64,000 nucleotides of DNA from the NCBI RefSeq assembly GCF_030063445.1, contig NZ_JASITD010000005.1, positions 124,001 to 188,000 on the forward strand. Reading direction: 5' to 3'. The position numbers and the translations under genes were made by a program. The notes below the pieces were generated by a model that was not told where the DNA came from, made no database searches, and was given only the letters and a program-made list of their open reading frames with translations. Of this stretch, positions 16,864 through 25,679 are shown in pieces; within the stretch, counting starts at the first letter, position 1, and each line of letters starts with the position of its first letter. Source of the stretch: Hymenobacter sp. H14-R3 (GTDB lineage: Bacteria; Bacteroidota; Bacteroidia; Cytophagales; Hymenobacteraceae).

Positions 16864-16928
16864 CAGGCCTGCTGGGCAACTGGTTACTATTGGCATATCG
16901 CCTCTCCGGGGCTACTTAACGTCAATTG

Positions 16929-18201
16929 CTACGGCCAAAAACCGATTTGTTCCGTAGTCAGCGCACAAGTGAAGGCGGTGCGGCCATTGGCCCCGGTTTC
17001 GAGGCGGAAGGCGAAGCCGTGGGCCCGCAGAATGTCGCGCACCAGCAATAGGCCGATGCCCTGGCCGCTGGGCTTGGTGCTGAAAAAGGGCGTGAATAGC
17101 CGCTGGCTGACTTCGGGCGTGAGGGGAGGGCCATCGTTTTCGATGGTGAGCGCGGGCGGCTCGGCAGTGGTGCGCACCCACACGTGGCCGCCGCCGGGCC
17201 CGATGGCTTCGAGCGCATTTTTGGCCACGTTGAGCAGGGCTTGGGTGAGCTGTTGGGAATCGGCTGCTATAGCTTGCATGTTATCGGCTAAGTTCCAGTG
17301 CCACTGAATGTTGTGCGCAACGCTTTGCGCGGCCAGCAGGTGGCCGAGGTCGCGCAATAGCTGGTGCAGGTCGAGCGGGTGGGGTGCGGGCGGGGGCAGG
17401 CGCACCAGCCGCGCGTAGCCGGCCACGAAGTCGGCCAGCTGGGTATTGCGGGTGATGCTCACCTCCAGGGCCTGCTCAAAATCGGGCTGGTCGGCGGGGT
17501 CGAGCTGTGGGGCATAGTGCCGCAGGCTGCCCAGCAGCGAGTTCACGGCCCCAATAGAGTTGTTGACCTCGTGGGCCATGAGGCGGATGAGGCGCTCGTA
17601 GGTGATTTTTTCCTGCGCTTGCAGCTCCTGGGTTAGCTCCTCCAGCACTACGAAGCGGCGCTGGAAGCCCCGGTCGAAGAAGTGCGCGGCGGCGGCGCGG
17701 TAGGTGTGGCCATTGGGCAGGCGCAGGGTTTGCAGCTGCCCGGCCGCTAGCGAGGCCAGCGCTGCGCCCCAGGGCGCGGGCGGCGGCGGCATTGGCATTG
17801 GTAATGTTGTTGTCAAAATCGAGCAGCAGCACGCCCGCCGGCGAGGCCTGAATGAGCCGCTCCAGCAGCACGCCCTGCTCGTGCTGGCTCAGGCGCTCCT
17901 GGCGCAGGGCGTCGAGCATGTCGTTGTACACCGCCACGAGGCGGTCGAGGGCGGGCTGGCCCACGGGCAGGAATTTCAGGCTGAAATCCTGGGCTTGCAG
18001 CGCCGCCGTGCCCGCCTCAATTAGCCGAATGGGGCGCAGCAGGCCCCGGTAGAGCGTCCAGGCCAGGCCCAGGCTGACTAGTAGGGCCACCTCGCCGGCG
18101 ATAAAAAGCACTGGGCTGCTCGTGCGCACCTGCACTAGTAGCGCCGCCAGCAGCCCATAGAGTAGTAGCAGAAACAGGGTAAGCTGGAGGCGAAGCGGCA
18201 T
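16929..18201 (-). pseudogene. Sensor histidine kinase (NtrB-like), interrupted by a frameshift
   Basis: Two reading frames together make one kinase. From 18201 the first encodes two transmembrane helices (about residues 5-52), a HAMP-like segment (GLLRPIRLIEAGTAALQAQD) and a PAS-like start (LIQASPAGVLLLDFDNNITN). The second, ending at 16929, encodes the rest: FVVLEELTQELQAQEKITYE, H-box LMAHEVNNSIGAVNS, N-box ALLNVAKNALEAI and G-box GQGIGLLLVRDIL. The switch falls near 17780-17810 in a GCCGCCGCCGCCC run and fits one extra base (or two missing). It follows the response regulator by 39 bases. It may be a true null allele, a sequencing error at the GC run, or programmed slippage; catalytic residues are otherwise intact. 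Confidence 0.8.
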
Positions 18202-18240
18202 TAAGCGGAGAAGGGGCCAGGGGTGGGGTAACCGTTCGCG

Positions 18241-19611
18241 CTATTCACTGTACGGAATGCCAAATTTATCCAGGCGCCGGTACAATGCGCCGCGGCTGAG
18301 GCCCAGCGCCCGCGCCACCTGGCTGAGGTTGCCCTGGTAATGGGTCACGCTTTGGCGAATCATTTGTTCCTCAAGGGCTTCCAGGGTCATCGAGCCGGGG
18401 GCGGGTAGGGGTGAGGCGAGGATTTGGGCAACGGGAGTCGCGGCTTTGGCTTGGAAATCGGCGGGCGTGAGCTCGTCGTGGGGAGTGGTAAGCACGGCGC
18501 GCTCCACCAGGTTTTTGAGCTCGCGGATGTTGCCGGGCAGTGGTTGGGCTTGCAGCCAGTGGGCGGCGGCGGTACCCAGGCGCAGGCCGGGCCGCTGGTA
18601 GGTGGCGCGCAGCTGGGCCACGAAGTGCCGGGCCAGGGGCGCAATGTCGGTGGGGCGCTCGCGCAGGGCAGGCAGGTATAGCGTGATGAGGTTGAGGCGG
18701 TAAAACAAGTCCTCGCGGAAGCGGCCCTGGCCCACCAGCTCGGCCAGGTTCTTGTTGGTGGCGGCTACCACGCGCAGGTCGAGTCGGCGGGGCTTGCTGT
18801 CACCGAGCACCTCGTAGGTGCGGTCTTGCAGCACGCGCAGCAGCTTCACTTGGCTGGCCATTTCCAGCTCGCCGATTTCGTCGAGGAAGATGGTGCCGCC
18901 GTTGGCCAGCTCGAAGCGGCCCACGCGGTCGGCGCGGGCATCGGTGAAGGCCCCACGCCGGTGGCCAAACATCTCGCTCTCAAACAGCGACGACGAAATG
19001 CCGCCGAGGTTCACCTTCACGAAGGGCTGCTGGCGGCGGCGGCTGTTGTGGTGCAGGGCCTCGGCAATCAGCTCCTTGCCGGTGCCGCTTTCGCCTTCTA
19101 TCAGCACCGAGGCATCGGTAGCGGCCACCTGGCCCACCTGGCGCAGCACGGCCAGCAGGCGGGCATCGTCGCCCACTATGTTGCTGAGGGCGAATTGTTT
19201 ATTGAGCGCCTTGCGGCCGGCGGGCGGCGCGGCCTCGGCGGGGGCCTGAATGGCCAGCACGGTGGTAATGGTTTGGAGCAGGGCCTCATTCTGCCAGGGC
19301 TTGGTGACGAATTCGGCCGCGCCAGCCTTCATGCCCGCCACGGCCAGCGCAATGCTGCCCCAGCCCGTGAGCAGCACCACGGGCACGGCGGGAGCCAGCG
19401 CCTTTAGCTCGGCCAGCAGGGCCAGGCCGTCGGCCCCGCTGGTGGCAGCCGTAAAATTCATATCCAGCAGCACCAGCGTGGGCGGGGCCGCGCGCACGGC
19501 CGCCAGGGCCTCGGCGGGGCCGGCTACGGCGGTGGTGGCGTAGCCGGCCTGCTTGAGCAGCAGCCGCAGGGAGGTGCGAATGGCTACGTCGTCGTCAATA
19601 ATCAGAATCAT
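18241..19611 (-). CDS. NtrC-family sigma-54-dependent response regulator
   Basis: 456 residues. Receiver domain 1-120 with acidic pocket IIDDD and phospho-acceptor D50 (LVLLDMNF); K104 is in VTKPW. The AAA+ domain has Walker A GESGTGKE (173-180), GHRRGAFTDARADR carrying the sigma-54 contact loop as GAFTDA (220-225, usual GAFTGA), Walker B IFLDEIGEL, and the C-terminal Fis-type helix-turn-helix NLSQVARALGLSRGALYRRL. Start ATG 19611; an upstream in-frame start lacks homology. Its likely target is the sigma-54-type promoter at 26967-26983 ahead of the efflux genes. The cognate kinase follows downstream. Confidence 0.92.
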   Translation of the reverse strand: MILIIDDDVAIRTSLRLLLKQAGYATTAVAGPAEALAAVRAAPPTLVLLDMNFTAATSGADGLALLAELKALAPAVPVVLLTGWGSIALAVAGMKAGAAEFVTKPWQNEALLQTITTVLAIQAPAEAAPPAGRKALNKQFALSNIVGDDARLLAVLRQVGQVAATDASVLIEGESGTGKELIAEALHHNSRRRQQPFVKVNLGGISSSLFESEMFGHRRGAFTDARADRVGRFELANGGTIFLDEIGELEMASQVKLLRVLQDRTYEVLGDSKPRRLDLRVVAATNKNLAELVGQGRFREDLFYRLNLITLYLPALRERPTDIAPLARHFVAQLRATYQRPGLRLGTAAAHWLQAQPLPGNIRELKNLVERAVLTTPHDELTPADFQAKAATPVAQILASPLPAPGSMTLEALEEQMIRQSVTHYQGNLSQVARALGLSRGALYRRLDKFGIPYSE

Positions 19612-19768
19612 GGAGGGCAGCCGAAGGTATGGGGCGCGCCGGGCAAAGGGCAGGTGCTGGGTGGGCGAAGCATCAGAATTGACGAATGCTTTGAAGGGAA
19701 TCAAAAACTAAAGAATTAAAAGCTTGACAGCCAAATTTTTAATTCCTCATTTTTAATTCCCCCCGGGG

Positions 19769-20470
19769 CTACTGGCCGCCTACGCTGCCGCCGCTGCTGG
19801 TGTGCTTGGCCACTGTGGGCGAGCCGGCGTAGCTCACGCTGCCGCCGCTGCTGGCCTTGGCCGACAGCGTTTTTTGCACGGCCACCGTGATGCTGGCTCC
19901 GCTGCTGGCCGAGGCCTGACAATCGGTGGCTTGCAGGTTTTTGCCGGTGAAGGAGGCACCGCTCGACGTGTGCACGTCGAGCCGCTGGGTGCTGCCGCTC
20001 ACCACGGCCTCGGCGCCGCTGCTGAGGCGCGCCTGAATGGAAGTAGCGGCAAACTCGCCCTTGAGGGTAGCGCCCGACGATACTTCGAGCTGTAAATCGG
20101 TGGTGGGGTAGGGGCCGGCAACTTCCAGCTCGGAGCCGCTGCTGGCTTGCAGGCCGGTGAGCTGGGCGGCGGTTACGTAGGCCTGGAGGCGGCCGCGGTG
20201 GTCGCGCCGCCAGGGCTTCGATTGGAGGATGTCGAACTTCACGCGCAGCACGCCACCCTCCACGGTGGTTTGGATGCGGGCCTGGTTTTCGGGGGTATCG
20301 CCGCTCACTTCCACGCGCTGGGTGGGGCCGGCCACTAGGTGCAGCTCGATGCCGCTGCTCACTTCGAGGGCGTGGAAGGTGGGGACTGCGCGCACTTCGC
20401 GGCCGGTTTGGGCCAGGGTGGGGGCGAGGGCGACGAGCCAAAGGGCGGCGGCGAGCAGAAGGTTTTTCAT
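19769..20470 (-). CDS. DUF2807 (GIN domain) secreted protein
   Basis: 233 residues with signal peptide MKNLLLAAALWLVALAPTLA. The mature part is a beta-helix-like repeat with recurring SSG turns (EVSSGIELHLVAG, QASSGSELEVAG, EVSSGATLKGE, RLSSGAEAVVSG, HTSSGASFTG, SASSGASITV, KASSGGSVSY). This is the putative auto-transporter adhesin head GIN pattern typical of Bacteroidota. Exact role unknown; probably periplasmic or surface located. ATG 20470. It lies between the permease genes and the response regulator on the same strand, with about 155-base gaps on both sides. Confidence 0.87.
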   Translation of the reverse strand: MKNLLLAAALWLVALAPTLAQTGREVRAVPTFHALEVSSGIELHLVAGPTQRVEVSGDTPENQARIQTTVEGGVLRVKFDILQSKPWRRDHRGRLQAYVTAAQLTGLQASSGSELEVAGPYPTTDLQLEVSSGATLKGEFAATSIQARLSSGAEAVVSGSTQRLDVHTSSGASFTGKNLQATDCQASASSGASITVAVQKTLSAKASSGGSVSYAGSPTVAKHTSSGGSVGGQ

Positions 20471-20625
20471 GGTGATGAAGAAAGGAGTTGACTGAAAGGA
20501 GGTTTGGGGTGGGTACCGGGCCAGCCGGGCGTTCGTTACGGGGGCGAAAAGTCTTTTTTTACGCTCGTTTCCTTTCCTCGTCAGATGAGGAGCCGGCCCC
20601 GGTAGTTGCCCCACCCGCTGCTTTA

Positions 20626-21819
20626 TTATTCCTCGCGCAGGGCCACGGCGGGCTGAATGCCCGCCGCCAGCTGGCTGGGGTACAGCGCGCAGACGGTGGC
20701 CAGCAGGTAGAGGCCGCTCGCCGCCAGCGCCATGGCCGTGCCATACACGCCGGCTTTCACATCCAGCACGCCCAGCAGCGGAAACTGCGCCGCCACCAGC
20801 AGCCCCAGCCCCAGGCCAAAGGTCGTCAACACCAGAATCTCACCCAGCACCTGCCGGCTGATAGCCGCCCCGGTAGCGCCCAGCGCCCGGCGCACCCCCA
20901 GCTCGGCCCGGCGCTGGTTGATGTTCAGCCACAATACCCCAAAGAGACCCAGCGCCACGTTGACCAGCAAGAATACGCACACCACGCCTAGGATGGCGGG
21001 GGGCGTGAGGCTGAACTTGAGCTTCGTTGCACGCTCGTCGGGCAGGGCCACGATAGAACTCGCCCAGCCGCCGCTCGCGGCCCTTATTTCCGCATTCAGC
21101 TGCTTTTCGAGGGCCGCGCCGCTGCCGGGCTGCACCCGCACCAGCAGGTTGAAGAGTGCCCGCGCCGTATCCTGCGGGCTGATGTAGAGAAAGTAGCCCG
21201 GCTGGGGCTCGCTCAGCTCGCCCCCGGCGCGGTAGGGCCCACTCACGCCGACGATACGGTAAGTTTCCCGGTCGTTGTCGGTAATGAGCTGGCCCAGTGC
21301 CGACTTGCCATCGGGAAACAGCGCCGCCTGGGTCAGCTCGGTAACGATGATGGGCGGGTAGCGCGCGCTTACTTCGTCGCGCTGGTCAAACCACCGGCCG
21401 GCTACCATGCGCAGGCCCATCACGTCGCGCAATTCGGGCCCGGCATCGTATATATCGCCGTAAGCGTCCGGTCTATTCTTCCCCTCGCGCGCCTTGAACT
21501 CCGCCGTGTTAGTGGTGAAGGCGAAGGGCGTGTTGTCCACGCTGCGCGAGAGCGTGACTACGCCCGGCGTGCTACGCAGCCGCGCCAGCACCCGCTGCAA
21601 GCTGGCAAACTGCTCGGCGGCGGGCTGGGTGCCGGGGTTGAGCTGCACTTTCCACACGTTGTCGTAGGTGAAGCCCAGCGGGGCGCGGTAGTTGAGCCAG
21701 CTGTACACGCCCACGCTGCTCACGGCGAAGAGCACCACGAAGGCCAGCAAAATCTCCAGAATCAGCAAGCCGTTGGCGCGCTTGCGGTTCCACATCAGGG
21801 TAATCAGGTGGCGTATCAT
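20626..21819 (-). CDS. ABC transporter permease, FtsX/MacB type (second permease)
   Basis: 397 residues. N-terminal transmembrane helix (GLLILEILLAFVVLFAVSSV), a large periplasmic MacB_PCD-like domain (about 45-270), then three C-terminal helices of an FtsX domain. GVLWLNINQRRAELGVRRALGATGAAI is the characteristic coupling segment between helices. It overlaps the upstream permease gene by 4 bases (ATGA), so the two are translationally coupled and probably form a heterodimer with the ATPase at 23220-23906. Confidence 0.88.
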   Translation of the reverse strand: MIRHLITLMWNRKRANGLLILEILLAFVVLFAVSSVGVYSWLNYRAPLGFTYDNVWKVQLNPGTQPAAEQFASLQRVLARLRSTPGVVTLSRSVDNTPFAFTTNTAEFKAREGKNRPDAYGDIYDAGPELRDVMGLRMVAGRWFDQRDEVSARYPPIIVTELTQAALFPDGKSALGQLITDNDRETYRIVGVSGPYRAGGELSEPQPGYFLYISPQDTARALFNLLVRVQPGSGAALEKQLNAEIRAASGGWASSIVALPDERATKLKFSLTPPAILGVVCVFLLVNVALGLFGVLWLNINQRRAELGVRRALGATGAAISRQVLGEILVLTTFGLGLGLLVAAQFPLLGVLDVKAGVYGTAMALAASGLYLLATVCALYPSQLAAGIQPAVALREE

Positions 21820-23069
21820 GCGGCGATATCTCCTTTAAGGGCCTTGACGGCCTGTAGCTTCGACATTTTATAAGCCGGGTAGGCCCCCGACAGAATTCCG
21901 AAAAACAGCACCACTCCCAGCGCCACGCCAAACACCCGGCCGTTGAGGGCGTAGTTGGAATAGGCAAAAAAGTGGCTGCCATTGAGCAGCGCCAGCGCGC
22001 CCGCCGCCAGCCCCAGCCCCAGCACGCCACCCAGCAGGGTCAGGAAGATATTTTCCAGCAAAAACTGGCCAACCAGCCGGCCCGCCGTGGCGCCAAACGC
22101 CTTGCGCACCCCAATCTCACCCGAGCGCTCCAGGGTGCGGCTCACGTTGATATTCACCAGGTTGAGGGCCGGCAGCAGCATAAACAGCAGCCCCAGCCCC
22201 AGCAGCAGGCCCGTGAAGCGTCCCACCCCGCCGTCGGCCCCGGCGTTGTCGTCGAAGCGCGCCGTGTAGGAGGCCAGCAGGGTTTGGGCGCGCATATTTA
22301 TTTTTTTAAATATTTTGGGGTCGGGGAGCGGAGTGTGCCGCACCAGCTGCTGCACTTCGTCCTGGATGGCGGGCACGTCGGCGGCCTGGCGGGCCAGCAC
22401 AATGGCCTGGTACTTGCCCAGCAGGTCGGGCTTGCGCAGGTCGTCGGGGCCGGTGGTCACGGGCGTCCACACCTCGGCGTAGGAGTTGGCGCGGGCCACG
22501 GGCACGTCGCGCACCACGCCCACCACCTGGTAGCGCACGGCATCCGCCTCCAGCGGCCGGCCCACCACACCCACCGCCGTGCCGAAGTAGCGCCGGGCCG
22601 TGCTCTCGTTGATAACCGCCAGGTGGGCCGCGTCGCGCACCTCGGTGGGGTTGTAGGGCCGGCCGGCCACGAAGTCAAAATCCAGCACCTGCCAAAACTC
22701 GCCATCGGTGCGCTTGAGGTCGAGCTTGAGAATCTGCTGCCCCACGTAGGCCGTGGCCACGTTGAAATTAGCTTCGCTGAGCGATACCTTTTCGGGCGTT
22801 TTGAGGGTGCGAATATGCTGATTAAGAAAGCCGTAGCCCACCGCGTTGTTGCTCTGCCCTCCCTCGCGGTACAGCAGCTGCATGCGGCTCACGTACAGCA
22901 GCCTATCTGCCTGCAGCTCGGGCCGGTGCGGCCCCACGGTGAAGTCGAACAGCGCGTACACCACCAGCAAAATCATCAGCGTGAAGCTGATACCAAACAG
23001 GCTGATGGCCGTGAAGAACTTACGCCGGAGCAGGACTTTCCAGGCAATTTTGAGGTAGGAGAGAAGCAT
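21816..23069 (-). CDS. ABC transporter permease, FtsX/MacB type (first permease)
   Basis: 417 residues with the same layout as its downstream partner: N-terminal helix (FFTAISLFGISFTLMILLVV), periplasmic domain about 45-290, and FtsX domain with NVSRTLERSGEIGVRKAFGA and three helices. Such permeases work mechanically with HlyD/MacA adaptors and TolC to export or extract periplasmic substrates. The gene is separated from the ATPase gene by 150 bases holding an inverted repeat (23094-23194). The C-terminus overlaps the next gene. Confidence 0.88.
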   Translation of the reverse strand: MLLSYLKIAWKVLLRRKFFTAISLFGISFTLMILLVVYALFDFTVGPHRPELQADRLLYVSRMQLLYREGGQSNNAVGYGFLNQHIRTLKTPEKVSLSEANFNVATAYVGQQILKLDLKRTDGEFWQVLDFDFVAGRPYNPTEVRDAAHLAVINESTARRYFGTAVGVVGRPLEADAVRYQVVGVVRDVPVARANSYAEVWTPVTTGPDDLRKPDLLGKYQAIVLARQAADVPAIQDEVQQLVRHTPLPDPKIFKKINMRAQTLLASYTARFDDNAGADGGVGRFTGLLLGLGLLFMLLPALNLVNINVSRTLERSGEIGVRKAFGATAGRLVGQFLLENIFLTLLGGVLGLGLAAGALALLNGSHFFAYSNYALNGRVFGVALGVVLFFGILSGAYPAYKMSKLQAVKALKGDIAA

Positions 23070-23093
23070 TGTTTTTGAGCTTTAAAAGTCGGC

Positions 23094-23194
23094 TGTCATT
23101 GCGAGGAGGAACGGCGAAGCAATCTTTCCTTCACAAAAAATTAGTAATCAAATAGTTAGGAAAGATTGCTTCGTCGTTCCTCCTCGCAATAACA
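23094..23194. repeat. Inverted repeat, family A variant
   Basis: Arms TGTCATTGCGAGGAGGAACG then GCGAAGCAATCTTTCC, with near-complementary right arm. It shares the TGTCATTGCGAG end and GGCAATCTTTCC-like core with family A but has a different middle. It lies inside the efflux operon between the ATPase and permease genes. Confidence 0.85.
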
Positions 23195-23219
23195 GGCGGT
23201 ACGGGCGCCGTATTCCTGC

Positions 23220-23906
23220 TCAGGCCACCTGCCGGCCGTCGAAAAACCGGATGAGCCGCTGGGTTTTGCGGGCCTGCTGCTCGTCGTGAGTCACCATCAC
23301 CAGGGTGGTGCCCTGGTCGCGGTTGAGGCCCAGCAGCAGCTCCATTATTTCCTCGCCCATCACCGAGTCTAGGTTGCCGGTGGGCTCGTCGGCCAAAATG
23401 ATTTCGGGCTGCCCGGCCAGGGCGCGGGCAATGGCCACGCGCTGCCGCTGCCCCCCGCTGAGCTGCGCCGGAAAGTGGCCGGTGCGCGCATTGAGGCCTA
23501 CCTGATCGAGGGCGGCCAGGGCGCGGCGGCGGCGCTCGCTGCCCTTCACGCCGGGCCGGTACAGCAGCGGCAGCTCCACGTTATCGACTACCGAGAGGTC
23601 GTTGATGAGGTGGTAGCTCTGGAAAACGAAGCCGATTTTGTGGTTGCGCAGCCCCGCCAATTCTTTATCGGAGTAGGAGGTAACCGGCCGGCCATCAATC
23701 TCAATGGTGCCGCTGCTAGGCTCATCGAGCAAGCCCATGAGGCTGAGCAGCGTAGATTTACCGCAGCCGCTGGGCCCCATCACCGACACAAATTCGCCGC
23801 GCGCGATGCTGATATTGACCTGGCTAAGGGCCACGGTTTCAATGGTTTTGGTTTGGTACACCTTTTCGAGGTTGGTAAGCCGGATGACGGGGGGAATGGG
23901 TTGCAT
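23220..23906 (-). CDS. ABC transporter ATP-binding protein (MacB/LolD-like)
   Basis: 228 residues. Walker A GPSGCGKST, Q-loop in IGFVFQSYHLI, signature LSGGQRQRVAIARAL, Walker B EIILADEPTGNLD and H-loop VTHDEQ are all present. The spacing and NLDSVMGEEI segment are typical of the MacB/LolD/FtsE group that pairs with FtsX-type permeases. ATG 23906 gives the family N-terminus MQPIPPVIRLTNLEKVYQ; longer in-frame starts would read through the neighbouring inverted repeat. It acts on the cytoplasmic face of the inner membrane with the two permeases downstream. Confidence 0.93.
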   Translation of the reverse strand: MQPIPPVIRLTNLEKVYQTKTIETVALSQVNISIARGEFVSVMGPSGCGKSTLLSLMGLLDEPSSGTIEIDGRPVTSYSDKELAGLRNHKIGFVFQSYHLINDLSVVDNVELPLLYRPGVKGSERRRRALAALDQVGLNARTGHFPAQLSGGQRQRVAIARALAGQPEIILADEPTGNLDSVMGEEIMELLLGLNRDQGTTLVMVTHDEQQARKTQRLIRFFDGRQVA

Positions 23907-23930
23907 AAGGAAGGGGTGGTAAGGAAGGAA

Positions 23931-24039
23931 GTAGCGCGAAGTTTCCACTTCGTGCGCGAGCGCAGCGAGCAGGCGGGGCCGGGCGGCGCGAACGACGGTG
24001 CTCGCTGCGCTCACGCACGAAGTGGAAACTTCGCGCTAC
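23931..24039. repeat. Inverted repeat (family E-like) between tolC and the ATPase gene
   Basis: Arms of about 40 bases beginning GTAGCGCGAAGTTTCCACTT and continuing CGTGCGCGAGCGCAGCGAGC, nearly complementary at the right. Its GTAGCGCG ends resemble the repeats at 32431 and 63643. It fills the gap of the operon and ends 3 bases before the tolC-like stop codon. Confidence 0.88.
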
Positions 24040-24041
24040 GG

Positions 24042-25574
24042 CTACTCCGCCGCCAGCGGCTGCTGGGTTTCGAAGTCAAATAACGTGAGTCCTCTGAGCC
24101 GATAATACCCCACCCAGCCGGCGCGCAGGGTCAGGATGTAGCCGCGCCGGGCCAGGTCTTTGGCGGCCGAGGCCAGCGTGAGGTCGGTGAGGCTGAGGCG
24201 GCCGGCCTCGTAGGTGGCGCGGGTGATGGCGTAACGGCGCTGGGCCAGGGTGTCGGCGCGGGCGGCGCGGCGGGTTTGCCCGGCCAGGGTAGGCACCTGG
24301 CTGGCCTGGGTGAGCACGTTTTGCGCGAAGCTGCGCTCGTCCTGGCTCACGGCGGCCTGGGTTTGGTCGCGGGCCAGCTCGGCGGTGCGGATGGTGGCGC
24401 GGCGGCGGCCCCAGTCCACGAGCGGCAGCGAAAAGGCCAGCGCCACCTGCTGCTGGTTTTGCAGAGACAGGTAGCTATCAGCCAGATACGGCGCCTGGTT
24501 CACGTAGCCCAGGTTGGCTGTGAGCGTGGCCAGCAGGCCGGTAGTGCCGCGCGCCAGGGCTACCGTGCGGGCGGCTTGCAGCTGCCGCCGCTGAAAGGCC
24601 AACACCGCCACCCGGTGCTGCCGGGCCTGGGCCAGGGCCTCGGCGGGCACCACGGCCGGGGTGGGCGCGGGGGTGGGCACGGCCAGCGGCGGGGTGGCGG
24701 CATCGGCCTCGGCGGCGGGCAGGGCGCAGTAGGTGCGCAGGCCCACGGCGGCGTTGTCGGCGTCGAGCAGGGCCTGGGCTTGGGCCTGCTGGGCGTCGAG
24801 CAGGTTGAGCTCCAGTTGGAGTAAGTCGCTCTGGGAGAGGCGGCCCAACTTGTATTTCTCGCGGCCCACGCGCAGCAGCTCGGCGGTGGCCTGGGCGTTT
24901 TGGCCAGCCACGGTGGCGTTTACCTGCTGCAAGAGCACGTCGAAATACAGCTCGGTCACGCGCTGGGCAATGGCCTCGCGGTCCTCCAGGTACTGGCGCT
25001 GGCTTTCCTGGTACAGCAGCGGCTCGATGCGGCGGTCCCACTTCAGGCCGTTGAAGTAGCCCAGCGGCTGGTTCAGGCTGAGGTTAAAGGGCTGGGTATT
25101 ATACTGTTTGGTATTGCCCACAAAGTTGTCGAAGCGCTGCACCTGCGAGCCCACCACCACCTGCCCGCCCGTGAGGCCGATGTTCTGGGTCACGGCCAGG
25201 CCCAGCAGCGAGTTGTTGTTGCGCACCGACTGGAAGGCGATGGTGCCATCGGGCTGCACCACGGGTGTGATGAGGCGGTTGAAATTGGGCACCGTGCCCG
25301 CCAGCGCCAGCTGCGGCCGGTAGCTGGCCTGGTAGGCGCGGTAGGCCCAGTAGCCGCCCTCGCGGGCGGCGCGGGCTTGCAGGCTGGGGGCGGCGGTAGT
25401 GAGGGTTTGCTGGATGAGGGCGGGCAGGGTGAGGGTTTGGGCGGAAGACTTTAGGGCTAGGAGAAGCAGAATCGCCCTCCACGGAGCGCCCCACCCCCCG
25501 GCCCCCTCCCCTGCGGGGGAGGGGGAGCCTGACGACTTTTGGCTACTTGACGATTTAGTGCGAGTGAAAATCAC
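24042..25574 (-). CDS. TolC-family outer membrane efflux protein
   Basis: 510 residues. The mature part is long alpha-helical coiled-coil typical of TolC: VTELYFDVLLQQVNATVAGQ, REKYKLGRLSQSDLLQLELN, LLDAQQAQAQALLDADNAA and, near the end, RRYAITRATYEAGRLSLTD. Outer-membrane channel partner of the HlyD adaptor encoded upstream. The signal peptide (ILLLLALKSSAQT) has no ordinary start codon in front of it. The only upstream in-frame ATG (25574) adds 34 residues encoded partly by an inverted repeat (GSPSPAGEGAGG). The true start is therefore uncertain and the repeat may have displaced the original one. Confidence 0.83.
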   Translation of the reverse strand: MIFTRTKSSSSQKSSGSPSPAGEGAGGWGAPWRAILLLLALKSSAQTLTLPALIQQTLTTAAPSLQARAAREGGYWAYRAYQASYRPQLALAGTVPNFNRLITPVVQPDGTIAFQSVRNNNSLLGLAVTQNIGLTGGQVVVGSQVQRFDNFVGNTKQYNTQPFNLSLNQPLGYFNGLKWDRRIEPLLYQESQRQYLEDREAIAQRVTELYFDVLLQQVNATVAGQNAQATAELLRVGREKYKLGRLSQSDLLQLELNLLDAQQAQAQALLDADNAAVGLRTYCALPAAEADAATPPLAVPTPAPTPAVVPAEALAQARQHRVAVLAFQRRQLQAARTVALARGTTGLLATLTANLGYVNQAPYLADSYLSLQNQQQVALAFSLPLVDWGRRRATIRTAELARDQTQAAVSQDERSFAQNVLTQASQVPTLAGQTRRAARADTLAQRRYAITRATYEAGRLSLTDLTLASAAKDLARRGYILTLRAGWVGYYRLRGLTLFDFETQQPLAAE

Positions 25575-25673
25575 GGTTGATTTTTTAATGATTCTGTGGT
25601 GTGAGGAGTCATCAGGCTCCCCCTCCCCCGCAGGATTCCGCGCATAAAGCGGCGAAGGGCCGGGGGGTGGGGC
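25488..25673. repeat. Large inverted repeat (family H) overlapping the tolC 5' end
   Basis: Left arm GCCCCACCCCCCGGCCCCCT then CCCCTGCGGGGGAGGGGGAG to 25537; right arm 25607-25673 is complementary except for an extra ATTCCGCGCATAAAGCGGCG. The left arm lies inside the tolC reading frame. A degenerate relative occurs at 56439-56490. Confidence 0.85.
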
Positions 25674-25679
25674 TGCACG

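Noticed and set aside
21972..23078. 368-codon open frame opposite the first permease
   Set aside because: Low-complexity shadow (Gln/Arg/His-rich); the permease has clear FtsX features.
23931..24039. Attachment site or integron-type recombination site
   Set aside because: No integrase, no gene cassettes, and related palindromes occur elsewhere as plain repeats.
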